A stretch of DNA of 64,000 nucleotides from Cryobacterium soli (GTDB taxonomy: Bacteria > Actinomycetota > Actinomycetes > Actinomycetales > Microbacteriaceae), in NCBI RefSeq assembly GCF_003611035.1, contig NZ_CP030033.1, positions 2,046,001 through 2,110,000 of the forward strand, written 5' to 3'. Below are positions 35,891-45,169 of this stretch, piece after piece. Numbering within the stretch: the first letter of the stretch is position 1; each line of letters begins with the position of its first letter. The notes under the pieces were generated by a model. It was not told the DNA's origin, made no database searches, and saw nothing but the letters and a program-made list of their open reading frames with translations. Position numbers and translations under genes: made by a program.

Positions 35891-36916
35891 TCACGCCTTG
35901 CGTTTGCGGGACACCACGAATCTCTGCAGCAGCACGAAGGCCAACAAGATGCCGCCGGTGATGATTGTGGTCGCCTCCGGCGGGATGCCACCGTCGCGGG
36001 TGATGAGCACGTTCATCAGCCCCAGCACCAGGGCTCCGATGACGGAGCCGAGCACGAACCCGGCGCCACCGGTGAGCAACGTGCCGCCGATGATGACCGC
36101 GGCGATGGCGTCGAGCTCCCAGCCCACCCCGGTGATGTTCTGCGCGATGCCGAGCTTGGAGGTATAAACCACGGCGGCCAGTCCGGCGAGAGTGCCGCTG
36201 ATGATGTAGATCGCCAGCTTCGTGCGCACCACCGGCAGCCCCATCAAGAGCGCCGACTGCTCGGAGCCGCCGATCGCATAGACCGTGCGCCCGAACCGGG
36301 TGCGGTGCAGCAGGAAGAAGGCGACGATGACCACGACGGCGGCGATGAGCACATTCGGTGTCGTCACCAGGTCGTCGATCTTGGGTCCGTCGTAGACCTT
36401 CCACTGGGTGGACAGGGTGCGGATCACCGAATCGTCTTCGAGCCGCTGCGGCGTCGTACTGAGAATAGAGGCGAGCCCACGGGCGAGGAACATCATCGCC
36501 AGGGTCGCGATGAACGGTTGCACGTTGAAGTACTGGATCAGCACCCCCGACGCGACGCCGAAGACCGAGCCGATCAGGATCATCAGCACGATGACGATGA
36601 GCGGGTTCCAGCCGGCGTTGGCAAGCATCACCCCGACCAGGCTGCTGATGGCGATCACGGCCCCCACCGACAGGTCTATGCCGCCGGTGAGGATGACGAA
36701 GGTGAGACCGACGGCCAGGATGATCAGATAGGCGTTGTTGATCAGAAGGTTCGAGATGGTGCTGAACGCCACGATCCGCCCGTAGGCGATTTCGCCATAG
36801 ATCAGCATGGCGACGAAGATCGCCACCGCGGCCAGAGTGGGCAGCGTCTCGAGGTTCGGCTTCATTCGCGACAGCAGCGAAGGTGCGGCCGGCCGATCGA
36901 GTTCGGTGATGGTCAT
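35891..36916 (-). CDS. yjfF: Sugar ABC transporter permease, YjfF type
   Basis: A 341-residue permease of the ribose/galactofuranose class with about eight to ten membrane segments. The conserved GLTFVILTGGIDLSVGAV and YAIGGSEQSALLMGLPVVRTKL stretches are visible. It is last in a ytfQ-ytfR-ytfT-yjfF-ordered operon, which is the order of the E. coli galactofuranose importer. The ATG at 36916 overlaps the stop of the preceding permease (ATGA). The symbol follows gene order and family; the sugar could be another furanose such as arabinofuranose. Confidence 0.85.
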   Translation of the reverse strand: MTITELDRPAAPSLLSRMKPNLETLPTLAAVAIFVAMLIYGEIAYGRIVAFSTISNLLINNAYLIILAVGLTFVILTGGIDLSVGAVIAISSLVGVMLANAGWNPLIVIVLMILIGSVFGVASGVLIQYFNVQPFIATLAMMFLARGLASILSTTPQRLEDDSVIRTLSTQWKVYDGPKIDDLVTTPNVLIAAVVVIVAFFLLHRTRFGRTVYAIGGSEQSALLMGLPVVRTKLAIYIISGTLAGLAAVVYTSKLGIAQNITGVGWELDAIAAVIIGGTLLTGGAGFVLGSVIGALVLGLMNVLITRDGGIPPEATTIITGGILLAFVLLQRFVVSRKRKA

Positions 36917-37989
36917 GCCTGCACCGCTTCCTTCTCCATGATGATGACGCGGGTCTTGCGCCTGTTGAACATCGAGCGCACCCGGGGGGACTGCAGGAGG
37001 CAGATGATCACGATGACCACGGCCTTGAAGGCCGGCGTCGCCGACGACGGAATGGACATGTACACGATGGTCTTGTCGAGCGTCGCGATCAACAGCGCGC
37101 CGATGATGCTGCCGGTGAGGGAGAACTTGCCTCCGGCCAACGAGGTCCCGCCGATCACAACCGCGAGGATCGCATCCATTTCGGCGGTCATGCCCGTCTT
37201 CGCCACCTCCACCGTCATCACGCTGGCGGTGCTGAAGATCCCGGCCACGCCGGCGAGCACGGCGCTCACTATATAGACGGAGATGAGGATGCCCACCGGG
37301 CGGATCCCGGCCATTCGGGCCGCTTTGGGGTTGATGCCGATCGATTCGATCATGAGGCCCAGCGCGGTGCGGCGCACCAGGGCGGCCAGCACCGCCACGA
37401 TCAGCACGGCGATGACGAACACCACGGGGAACCCGAGGATCGTGCCGTTGGCAATCCACCGGAACGATTCGTTCGTCACCGAGGTGTTCTGCCCAGCCGT
37501 GATCACCTTGGCCAAGCCCCGGCCGGCGAGCATCATCACCAGGGTGGTGATGAACGGCTGCAAGCCCACGATCGAGACGAGGATGCCGTTGAGGGTTCCG
37601 AGAATCGCGCTGATCCCGAGTGCCAGGACCACGGCCATGGCCGCCGTGCCGAACGATCCGGTCCCGGTGTTCTTCATGAACTCCATCGAGACGGCCCCGG
37701 CAACGGCCATGACCGACCCGACCGACAGGTCGATGCCCCGGGTGGCGATGACCAGGGTCATCCCAACCGCGATCATCATGATCGGCGCGCTGGCCCGCAA
37801 GATGTCGATGACGTTGCCCGACAGATTGCCGGTGGCCGGGTTGACCGACACCCCGAGGTAGCCGGGGTTCTTGGTGAGGTTGACGACGAGCAGCAACAGG
37901 AGGGCCACGATCGCCCAGACATACGGTTGGTGGAACAGCGCGGTGACCATGCGCACCGCCGTGGAGGAACGTGAGGCCGGGATGGTCAT
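36913..37989 (-). CDS. ytfT: Sugar ABC transporter permease, YtfT type
   Basis: A 358-residue permease paralogous to its downstream neighbour. GMTLVIATRGIDLSVGSVMA and GLMIESIGINPKAARMAGI mark the family. It overlaps both the ATPase gene and the second permease by 4 bases, so all three are translationally coupled. Two different permeases form the channel in YtfT/YjfF systems, unlike the homodimer of RbsC. Confidence 0.87.
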   Translation of the reverse strand: MTIPASRSSTAVRMVTALFHQPYVWAIVALLLLLVVNLTKNPGYLGVSVNPATGNLSGNVIDILRASAPIMMIAVGMTLVIATRGIDLSVGSVMAVAGAVSMEFMKNTGTGSFGTAAMAVVLALGISAILGTLNGILVSIVGLQPFITTLVMMLAGRGLAKVITAGQNTSVTNESFRWIANGTILGFPVVFVIAVLIVAVLAALVRRTALGLMIESIGINPKAARMAGIRPVGILISVYIVSAVLAGVAGIFSTASVMTVEVAKTGMTAEMDAILAVVIGGTSLAGGKFSLTGSIIGALLIATLDKTIVYMSIPSSATPAFKAVVIVIICLLQSPRVRSMFNRRKTRVIIMEKEAVQA

Positions 37990-39512
37990 GAGGCGCTCCC
38001 TTCAGAAGCGATCAGATCAACGATTGACTCTGCGGTCACCTCGGGTCCGTTGACGATCTCGCCGATCTTCCGGCGGTCCTTCAGTACGATGATGCGTTCA
38101 CTGAGGCGCACGACTTCCTCCAGTTCGGATGAGATGAAGATCACCGACATGCCGTCATCGGCTAGCGCCACGATAGTCTCCTGGATCTCAGCCTTGGCCC
38201 CGACATCGATGCCGCGGGTCGGCTCGTCGAGGATCAGGAGTTCCGGCTGGGTGGCCAGCCAGCGACCCAAGAGCACCTTCTGTTGATTTCCGCCGGACAG
38301 GTCCCGCACGGCGCGCTCCGGGTCGGCAGGTCGCACGTTGAGCTCCGCCAGGTATTTGTCGCAGATGGCCATCTGCTCGCGCCGGGACAGCGGCCGGGCC
38401 CAGCCGCGGCGGGCCTGCACCGCCAGCACCAGGTTCTCCCGCACGGTGAGGTCCCCCACGATGCCCTCGTCGCGGCGATTCTCGGTGGAGAAGGCGATCT
38501 TCTGCGCCAAGGCGCCGACGGGGCTGGTCACCTCGGTGGCCTTGCCGTCGATGGTGACCGTGCCGGCGTCGGGCTTGTCGGCACCGTAGATGAGTCGGCC
38601 GAGCTCGGTGCGGCCGGAGCCGAGCAGACCGGCAAGGCCCACGACTTCACCGGCATGCACCTCAATGTCGACGGGTTCGATCGAGCCTTTCCGGGTCAGG
38701 TCCTTCGCACTGTAATACGGTGCGCCGCCCGAGTGCACGACCCGGGACCGGTGGGAGCCCAGCGAGTTGAGAGTGTCCACGTCCTTGCCGATCATCTCCG
38801 AGATGAGCTGGTTGCGCGACAGGGCTGTGGTGCGGTGTTCGCCGACGACAACGCCGTTCCGAAGCACGGTGAGCCGGTCGCTGATCGCGTACACCTGGTC
38901 GAGGAAGTGCGACACGAACAGGATCGCCACGCCTTCGCTGCGCAGCCGGCGGATCACGGTGAACAGGCCTTCCACCTCGTTCGCGTCCAGACTGGAGGTT
39001 GGTTCGTCGAGAATCAGTACTGTCGAGTCGGTGACCATCGCGCGGCTGATCGCGACCAGCTGCTGCAGGGCGAGGGAGATGCTGGAGAGCGGCTGTTTGG
39101 GATCCAGCTCGCCCAGGCCCAACCGGATCAGCGCCTCGTGGGCCGCCTCGTGGGTCTTGCGCCAATTGATGCCGAGGGGCCCGCGAATCTCGTGGCCGAG
39201 CATCACGTTCTCCCCCACGGTGAGGTTGTCGCACAGGTTGACCTCTTGATAGACAGTGGAGATTCCGGCGCCCTGCGCATCCGCGGTGCCCGCGAACCGG
39301 CGCGGAACGCCGGACACTGTGATGGTGCCTGAGTCGACCTTGTACACGCCGGTGAGAGCCTTGATCAAGGTGGACTTGCCGGCCCCGTTTTCGCCCATCA
39401 GGGTATGCACTTCACCCGGGAAGAGTCGGAAGTTCACGTTCTGGAGCGCCTTGACCCCAGGGAACTCGATCGAGATGTTCTCCATCTCCACGATCGGCTG
39501 TGTCGCTGCCAT
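37986..39512 (-). CDS. ytfR: Sugar ABC transporter ATPase, YtfR type
   Basis: A 508-residue protein with two nucleotide-binding domains. The first has an intact Walker A (GENGAGKST at 40-48) and LILDEPTSSLD. The second has the altered loop GLLGSGRTE seen in RbsA/AraG/YtfR proteins, with signature [16 protein letters not shown]. Start at the ATG at 39512. A hairpin lies upstream between it and the binding-protein gene. About half of its residues appear shared with the separate ATPase at 40958-42520. Confidence 0.9.
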   Translation of the reverse strand: MAATQPIVEMENISIEFPGVKALQNVNFRLFPGEVHTLMGENGAGKSTLIKALTGVYKVDSGTITVSGVPRRFAGTADAQGAGISTVYQEVNLCDNLTVGENVMLGHEIRGPLGINWRKTHEAAHEALIRLGLGELDPKQPLSSISLALQQLVAISRAMVTDSTVLILDEPTSSLDANEVEGLFTVIRRLRSEGVAILFVSHFLDQVYAISDRLTVLRNGVVVGEHRTTALSRNQLISEMIGKDVDTLNSLGSHRSRVVHSGGAPYYSAKDLTRKGSIEPVDIEVHAGEVVGLAGLLGSGRTELGRLIYGADKPDAGTVTIDGKATEVTSPVGALAQKIAFSTENRRDEGIVGDLTVRENLVLAVQARRGWARPLSRREQMAICDKYLAELNVRPADPERAVRDLSGGNQQKVLLGRWLATQPELLILDEPTRGIDVGAKAEIQETIVALADDGMSVIFISSELEEVVRLSERIIVLKDRRKIGEIVNGPEVTAESIVDLIASEGSAS

Positions 39513-39584
39513 GTCTCTGCCTGGTCGTCCTGCCGGTATGCCGGCCTCGTCGTTGAGCGTGGCGAACCTGCCACGAAGGGGTGT

Positions 39585-39620
39585 GGTCGTTCCTGCGGCC
39601 GGTTGGCCGCAGGAACGACC
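39585..39620 (-). terminator. Hairpin between ytfQ-like and ytfR-like genes
   Basis: A perfect 16-bp stem, GGTCGTTCCTGCGGCC / GGCCGCAGGAACGACC, with loop GGTT, 30 bases after the binding-protein stop. Probably an intra-operon attenuator or mRNA stabiliser. Confidence 0.78.
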
Positions 39621-39650
39621 CCGCGTGCGTCGCGGATGGATCCTCGCCGG

Positions 39651-40652
39651 TTAGTACTGACGGTCGGGCAGAGCCGCGGTGGCCGCCTCGGGCGAGTCGA
39701 ATGTCGTGCTCGGCACGACGATGCTGGACTCCACGTCGTCGCCGGCCAGGGCCGCGTTCACGACCTCGATGGCGTCATCCCCGAAGAGCGGGTTGTACTC
39801 GGCCACGAAGCTGAGCCGGCCCGCTGCGAGGGCCTCGAGGGCGGCCTTGGTGCCGTCGATGGTGATGATCTTCACGTCGGTGCCGGGCACGAGCCCGGCC
39901 TCCTCCACCGCAAGAGCCGCGCCAAGACCCATCTCGTCGTTCTGAGCGAACACCAGCTGGATGTTGTTGTTGTTGGCCTTGAGCATGGTCTCGAAGACGC
40001 TCTTGGCCTCTTCGGTCGACCAGTTGGCCGACTGGCTCTCCAGCTTGGTCAGGTTGGCCGCGACGGCCTCATCCCAGCCCTTGTTGCGGTCGTTGACCAC
40101 CGAGAGCCCGGGAGGGCCTTCGAGGACGACGTAGTTCGCACCGTCCGGGAACTGCCCGTTGGCCCATTCGGCGGCCGACTCGCTGATGCCCACGTTGTCC
40201 GGAGCGATCCGGCTCGTGTAGAGGCTCTCGTCGTTCGGTTCGATGCCGCGGTCGAGCAGGACCACCGGAATTTCGGCCTCCTGCGCTCGCTTGAGAACGT
40301 CCTCCCAGCCCGTTGCCTCGGTAGCGGAGAGCAGGATCGCGTCAACGCCCTCATCGATGAACGACGTGAACGCCGTGATCTGTGAATTCTGGTCGCCGTT
40401 GCTGGACGGTGCGTACTTGAGGTCGAAGCCGTTCTCCTTCGAGAACGCGTCCTGGATGTTCTGCTCGTTCGCCGTGCGCCATCCGCCCTCTGGGCCGACG
40501 GCCACGAATCCGACAGTGGTGAGGTCCCCGCTGTCACCGCCATCGGAGGCGGCCGTGTCGCCAGACCCCGACGAACAGGCGACGAGACTGAAAGCCAGAG
40601 CTCCGGCGAGGGCCAGCCCCGTGAACGCTCTGAACCGTGTTGTGGGTGCCAT
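39651..40652 (-). CDS. ytfQ: Sugar ABC transporter binding lipoprotein, YtfQ type
   Basis: A 333-residue periplasmic-binding-protein-type-1 lipoprotein. Lipobox LVAC with cysteine at residue 26. The mature protein starts TVGFVAVGPEGGWRTANEQNI, and FAQNDEMGLGAALAVEEAG is the second-lobe sugar-binding stretch, both close to YtfQ. It captures furanose sugars outside the membrane. First gene of the four-gene operon and divergent from the extra ATPase, with LacI-type operators between. Confidence 0.87.
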   Translation of the reverse strand: MAPTTRFRAFTGLALAGALAFSLVACSSGSGDTAASDGGDSGDLTTVGFVAVGPEGGWRTANEQNIQDAFSKENGFDLKYAPSSNGDQNSQITAFTSFIDEGVDAILLSATEATGWEDVLKRAQEAEIPVVLLDRGIEPNDESLYTSRIAPDNVGISESAAEWANGQFPDGANYVVLEGPPGLSVVNDRNKGWDEAVAANLTKLESQSANWSTEEAKSVFETMLKANNNNIQLVFAQNDEMGLGAALAVEEAGLVPGTDVKIITIDGTKAALEALAAGRLSFVAEYNPLFGDDAIEVVNAALAGDDVESSIVVPSTTFDSPEAATAALPDRQY

Positions 40653-40957
40653 GTGATCTCCTCCTTGAGACCTGCCGGCACGAGCGTCGTGCCTGCAGAA
40701 TGAATGTGTTCGAGTGAACTGCTGAGGTGCCCAAGCGATGTGTGATCGCTAACAATTTGCACTAAGCCAGCCGCTTGATCGTTTCTGACTTCGATGTCGG
40801 AATCAATTGTTAGCCTTCACAATTGCTCTTTTCGGAGGCTATCCGCGTCTCCAGCCCGTTGTCAAGGCCTTTTCCCGGCGGGCGAGAGCCCGTCGCCGAG
40901 TCTTGCGCCGAACCAGTTGTGAACCCTAACATTCAGGAGAGACGAGGAGGTCGCGCC
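40653..40957. promoter_or_regulatory. 305-bp divergent control region with three LacI-type operators
   Basis: No gene is seen. Three related imperfect palindromes fit the LacI pattern TTGTTAGC-GNTNACAA: 40741-40756 (TGTGATCGCTAACAAT), 40804-40825 (core TTGTTAGCCTTCACAA, flanked by CAA/TTG) and 40917-40932 (TTGTGAACCCTAACAT). One lies near each divergent gene and one between. The likely ligand is the LacI protein encoded at 42672-43685, which would control both the transporter and the ATPase-lacI transcript. Confidence 0.65.
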
Positions 40958-42520
40958 GTGCACGGGAGCAGAGCCGAACCCATCGTCGTCATGACCGGCA
41001 TCACCGTCACGTTTCCCGGCGTCACCGCGCTGGATTCCGTGGACTTCAGGCTGTTCCCCGGCGAGGTTCACTCCCTGCTGGGCGAGAACGGTGCGGGCAA
41101 GAGCACCCTGATCAAGGCACTCACCGGCGTCTACCGCATCGACGGAGGACGCATCGAGGTCGACGGGGCCGAGGTGGCGTTTGCGAGCCCGGGCGACGCG
41201 CAGCGGGCCGGCGTGAGCACGGTGTACCAGGAGATCAACCTGCTGCCCAATCTCAGCGTGGCCGAGAACATCCTGCTCGGACACGAGCCCCGCCGCCCGT
41301 GGGGTGGAATCGACTGGCCACGCACGCGCCGGCAGGCCGGCGAGATGCTGCGGGGCATGAACCTCGAGATCGACCCGGCATCCACTCTGGGGGACCATTC
41401 ACTCGCCGTGCAGCAGCTCATCGCCATCACGCGGGCCGTTGCGGTGCAGCCCAAGGTGCTGATCCTCGACGAGCCCACCTCGAGCCTGGACAACGACGAG
41501 GTCACCGAGCTCTTCAGGGTGATCGCCCACCTCAAGGAGGCCGGCGTGGCCATCCTGTTCATCTCGCATTTCCTCGAGCAGGTCTATGAGATCTCCGACC
41601 GACTCACGGTGCTTCGTGACGGCCGGCTCGTCGGCGAGTACCTCACGGATGAGCTGCTCCGCATCGACCTGGTGCAGAAGATGGTCGGCGCCGAGCTGTC
41701 GGTTCTCTCCGAGATGCAGAACCGCACGAGTGAACGAGAGGTCGAGGAAGCGCTCGGCGGCGAACTGCCGCTGGTCAACGCCATCGGGCTCGGCCGGGAC
41801 GGGGCCATCGAGCCGATCGACCTGACCGTCTACGAGGGGGAGATCGTGGGCATGGCCGGTTTGCTCGGCTCCGGGCGCACCGAACTCGCCCGGCTGCTGG
41901 CGGGCATCGACCGCCCCGACCGCGGCAGCGTATTCGTCGACGGTTCCGTACAGAAATTCCGTGGGCCGCGGGATGCGCTGAAGCGCCGGATCGCCTACGC
42001 CTCGGAGGACCGCAGAGGCGAGGGCATCATCGGGGACCTGACGGTGCGCGACAACATAGTGCTCGCCTTGCAGGCCGATCTCGGCTGGTTCCGTCGTATC
42101 TCCCGTAGGCGGCAGGATGAACTCGCGCTCAGCTATATCCAGGCATTGAATATCCGGCCGCCCAACCCGGAGGCGCTGGTGCGGCATCTCTCCGGCGGCA
42201 ACCAGCAGAAGCTGCTCCTGGCTCGATGGCTGGCCATCGCACCGCGTCTCCTGATCCTGGATGAGCCGACCAGGGGCATCGATATCGGCGCCAAGGCCGA
42301 AATCCAGACCCTGGTGACCAACCTCGCCGAGAACGGGCTCGCGGTGGTGTTCATCTCGGCCGAGCTCGAGGAGGTGCTGCGGATCAGCAACCGGGTCGCG
42401 ATTCTCCGCGATCGCAGGAAGGTGGCCGACATCCCCAATCACGACCTCACCGTCGAACGATTGCTCACCGTCATCGCCGACGGCGCGGAGGACGAGGAGC
42501 CGCAGGGGGATCCGCGGTGA
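40958..42520 (+). CDS. Second YtfR-like sugar ABC ATPase without its own permease
   Basis: A 520-residue double-domain ATPase. It has [36 protein letters not shown] and [16 protein letters not shown]. It is a paralogue of the YtfR-like protein, sharing long stretches such as VAILF-SHFL-QVY-ISDRLTVLR. The GTG at 40958 has GAGGAGG 7 bases upstream. No permease or binding protein accompanies it; the next gene is a lacI. It could work with the divergent permeases as an alternative or mixed ATPase, or serve a transporter elsewhere. Confidence 0.85.
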   Translation: MHGSRAEPIVVMTGITVTFPGVTALDSVDFRLFPGEVHSLLGENGAGKSTLIKALTGVYRIDGGRIEVDGAEVAFASPGDAQRAGVSTVYQEINLLPNLSVAENILLGHEPRRPWGGIDWPRTRRQAGEMLRGMNLEIDPASTLGDHSLAVQQLIAITRAVAVQPKVLILDEPTSSLDNDEVTELFRVIAHLKEAGVAILFISHFLEQVYEISDRLTVLRDGRLVGEYLTDELLRIDLVQKMVGAELSVLSEMQNRTSEREVEEALGGELPLVNAIGLGRDGAIEPIDLTVYEGEIVGMAGLLGSGRTELARLLAGIDRPDRGSVFVDGSVQKFRGPRDALKRRIAYASEDRRGEGIIGDLTVRDNIVLALQADLGWFRRISRRRQDELALSYIQALNIRPPNPEALVRHLSGGNQQKLLLARWLAIAPRLLILDEPTRGIDIGAKAEIQTLVTNLAENGLAVVFISAELEEVLRISNRVAILRDRRKVADIPNHDLTVERLLTVIADGAEDEEPQGDPR

Positions 42521-42671
42521 CCCGTAGGGGCGTACGCCTGGCGATCACCGGCCGGGGCACTCGTCTAGAATCGGTGACACAACCCTGCGCTCAGTGGGCT
42601 GGCCGCATGTTCCGCGTGACGATCGACCGCGGACAGGTGGGGCCTCGTCAGCCGCAGGGAAAGGGATCGCC

Positions 42672-43685
42672 GTGAGAGAGGAAACTCCCCGCCAGGCGAC
42701 CATCTTCGACGTCGCGCGACTCGCCGGAGTATCGCACCAGACGGTCTCCCGGGTGCTCAACGACCTGCCCAACGTCCGAGCGTCTACCCGGGTGCGCGTC
42801 GAGGACGCCATCAAGAAGCTCCGGTACGTGCCCTCCCCCGCCGCACGCGCCCTGGTCACCCGCCGCTCGCGCACCATCGGGCTCATCGCCACCGGCACCC
42901 CCGAATTCGGTCCGGCATCGACACAGCTCTACTTCAACGCCGCCGCCCGCAAGGCTTCCTGGTCGGTCTTCACGGCCAGCCTCATCGACACCGAGCCCGC
43001 TGCGATCAGGGCGGTCGTCGAGGCGTTCCTCCGGCAGAATGTCGAGGGAATCGCGGTGATCACCAGCCGCCAGGGGGTCGTCGACGTCGTCGCCGGTATG
43101 GAACTGGCCATCCCCGTCGTGGCGCTGGAGGCGACACCCCGCACCGGCATCACCACGGTCGGAGCCAACCAGTACAGCGGCGCCAGGACCGCCGTGGCCT
43201 ACCTGGCCGGCCTCGGCCACCGGCATATCGCGCACCTGGCCGGCCCGAGCGATTCGATCGATGCCAGGGAAAGGGAGCGTGGCTGGCGGGACGAGTTGGC
43301 CTCCCGCGGCCTGGAAGCGCGGCGCATCGGCATCGGGGACTGGTCGCCCTCCGCGGGGTACAACTTCGGGAAGGCTTGCGATCTGGAGGGTCTCACGGCC
43401 ATCTTCGCGGCCAACGACCAGATGGCGGTGGGGCTCATGCACGCCCTGTCCGAACGTGGTCGATCGGTTCCGGCCGACGTCAGCATCGTCGGGTTCGATG
43501 ACGTCCCGGAGGCCGAGCATCTGTCGCCGCCCCTCACCACGGTGCGGCAGGACTTCGAGCGCATCGGACGGGACATGCTCAGCGAATTGCTCGGGCAGAT
43601 CAACGGCGACGGTTCCCCTGTGGCGGCATCGGTGCCCGCGCTCATCGAACGGGCATCCACCCGCCGGATCGACGCCGAGGCCTGA
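42672..43685 (+). CDS. LacI family transcriptional regulator (furanose cluster)
   Basis: A 337-residue repressor. The helix-turn-helix is TIFDVARLAGVSHQTVSRVLNDLPNVRASTRVRVEDAIKKLRYVPSPAARAL. The sugar-sensing domain includes GLIATGTPEFGPAS and IFAANDQMAVGLMHALSERGRSVPADVSIVGFDDVPEAEHLSPPLTTV. GTG start at 42672. It follows the second ATPase and is probably cotranscribed with it. It resembles the regulator at 51820-52839, and both may have arisen by duplication. Confidence 0.9.
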   Translation: MREETPRQATIFDVARLAGVSHQTVSRVLNDLPNVRASTRVRVEDAIKKLRYVPSPAARALVTRRSRTIGLIATGTPEFGPASTQLYFNAAARKASWSVFTASLIDTEPAAIRAVVEAFLRQNVEGIAVITSRQGVVDVVAGMELAIPVVALEATPRTGITTVGANQYSGARTAVAYLAGLGHRHIAHLAGPSDSIDARERERGWRDELASRGLEARRIGIGDWSPSAGYNFGKACDLEGLTAIFAANDQMAVGLMHALSERGRSVPADVSIVGFDDVPEAEHLSPPLTTVRQDFERIGRDMLSELLGQINGDGSPVAASVPALIERASTRRIDAEA

Positions 43686-43698
43686 CCTCGCCGTCCGA

Positions 43699-44859
43699 TC
43701 AGGCGCGGGGAACACCCCGTTCGGTGAGGAAGGCGAAAAACCGGGGCGGCGAGAACGCCAGTTCCCAGCCCCACCGGTCGAAACTGTTCACCCGGGCCCG
43801 CAGGGCATCCTCGCGTTGTTTCTCCGCCCACACCACCGCGCTGGGGTCGCGGTCACCGAGCACCGGCCCCGATCCGTACTTGAGGAACCCGTCGAACTCG
43901 CCGATCTTGCGCACCCGGCGCCAGAAGAAGTCCACCCAGACGTCACCGCCCAGGATGTCGGGGAAGCGCACCTGCAATTCCGGCACCTCGAAGCCCAGCT
44001 CAAAGATCCGCACCCGGCTGAGCGTCTCCCCAGGGTTCGCCGCGAGCGGGCTCGCAAACGCAATGGCCTGCTCCGCCCGGCGCCGTCCTGTCCGAGGGTT
44101 CACGGCGTCCAGCTCCCGATACAGGTCCTCCTTGGTCACCCCCGACAACATCGTTGGGACCGCCCGCGTTGGATCCACCTCACGCGACGCCGCTCCCGTC
44201 GGCCTACCGCGCCCATCCGAGTGCTGGCCCACGTCGATCCCGTGCTCACTCCGAGCTCGCCCGTCCCACGGCTGCGCGACCCGAAGCGCGTGATCCATCA
44301 TGGTCACCCCCACCAGAAACGATGAGGAGGCGGCCACATCCACCAGCGTGCGAGCAAGTGATGTCACCTGGCACCCGTCAATTGTCTGCACCTTCCCCGG
44401 TACGGGCCCGCGGTGTCCGGTGGTGGAGCGGGCGGTATTGCCACCGCTGGCATCCGGCGTGCTGGTGTGCACGGTCGCCGGCCAGCCGCCGATGATCGGC
44501 AGACCGTGCAATACGGCGGCGGACTGGTGCGACAACACCGGAATGCGCCCCGCAGCCAGCGCTGTCGCCCGCACCAGGAGACGGTACCGCTCGTCGACGC
44601 CGGCGGCGCGCCAGCGTTCTGCCGTCACATACACACCGCGGCGGATGCCGTGTAGTACCCCCGATCGGCACAGGCCCCGCAGAGTGTCGGAAGTCACGCC
44701 CACCTCCCGCAATGCGAAGGTCGGAAGCAGCCCGCCAAACCTCAACGCCACGACATCCGCGACGGGAACAAACGGGTGCACGGAGGGCTGAAACCTATCG
44801 ACAGCCGCCGGCCCTGTGGCGCTCGGGCGGCGGGGAGGGACGTTCTGCGAATTGGCCAT
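43699..44859 (-). CDS. AbiEi-like protein with C-terminal nuclease-like domain
   Basis: A 386-residue protein. The N-terminal third (RFGGLLPTFALREVGVTSDTLRGLCRSGVLHGIRRGVYV, then LSHQSAAVLHGLP) resembles type IV toxin-antitoxin AbiEi proteins. The last 120 residues (DVWVDFFWRRVRKIGEFDGFLKYG) look like a DUF559 or Vsr-like PD-(D/E)XK nuclease fold with D, E and K in order. No AbiEii toxin lies next to it, so it is not a complete system. Similar lone proteins are frequent in actinobacteria. The start at 44859 has no clear ribosome binding site, so the N-terminus is uncertain. Confidence 0.65.
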   Translation of the reverse strand: MANSQNVPPRRPSATGPAAVDRFQPSVHPFVPVADVVALRFGGLLPTFALREVGVTSDTLRGLCRSGVLHGIRRGVYVTAERWRAAGVDERYRLLVRATALAAGRIPVLSHQSAAVLHGLPIIGGWPATVHTSTPDASGGNTARSTTGHRGPVPGKVQTIDGCQVTSLARTLVDVAASSSFLVGVTMMDHALRVAQPWDGRARSEHGIDVGQHSDGRGRPTGAASREVDPTRAVPTMLSGVTKEDLYRELDAVNPRTGRRRAEQAIAFASPLAANPGETLSRVRIFELGFEVPELQVRFPDILGGDVWVDFFWRRVRKIGEFDGFLKYGSGPVLGDRDPSAVVWAEKQREDALRARVNSFDRWGWELAFSPPRFFAFLTERGVPRA

Positions 44860-45110
44860 ACCGCACGATGCGTCCTGCCCCGAGCTCCGCACGCGCTTGA
44901 GCCACGCCCTGTGCGACCAGGTGACACACGGCCCCCTGTGGAGGACCACCCGCCGACTGGTCCCCACCGTGCCGCGGCAAACGCACTCGCGGCGCAGGAA
45001 AAACCTGGCGGCGCAGGAAAGATTGCCAGCTAACGTGCGCCACGACACCAAAGGTGCGCCGCGACACTGACCATGCATGCGCGGGGCGGGAGCGGGCGGA
45101 CGCAGAGAGA

Positions 45111-45151
45111 CCGCTGGCCCCGCATCCGTAGAGAGGATGCGGGGCCAGCGG
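45111..45151 (-). terminator. Terminator after gguB
   Basis: A perfect 17-bp stem (45111-45127 with 45135-45151), core GGCCCCGCATCC / GGATGCGGGGCC, loop GTAGAGA, 19 bases after the permease stop on the minus strand. Ends the chvE-gguA-gguB operon. Confidence 0.85.
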
Positions 45152-45169
45152 CCGGATGGGGCGGAGCGG

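Noticed and set aside
43699..44859. Complete type IV toxin-antitoxin system
   Set aside because: No AbiEii-type toxin gene is adjacent on either side.
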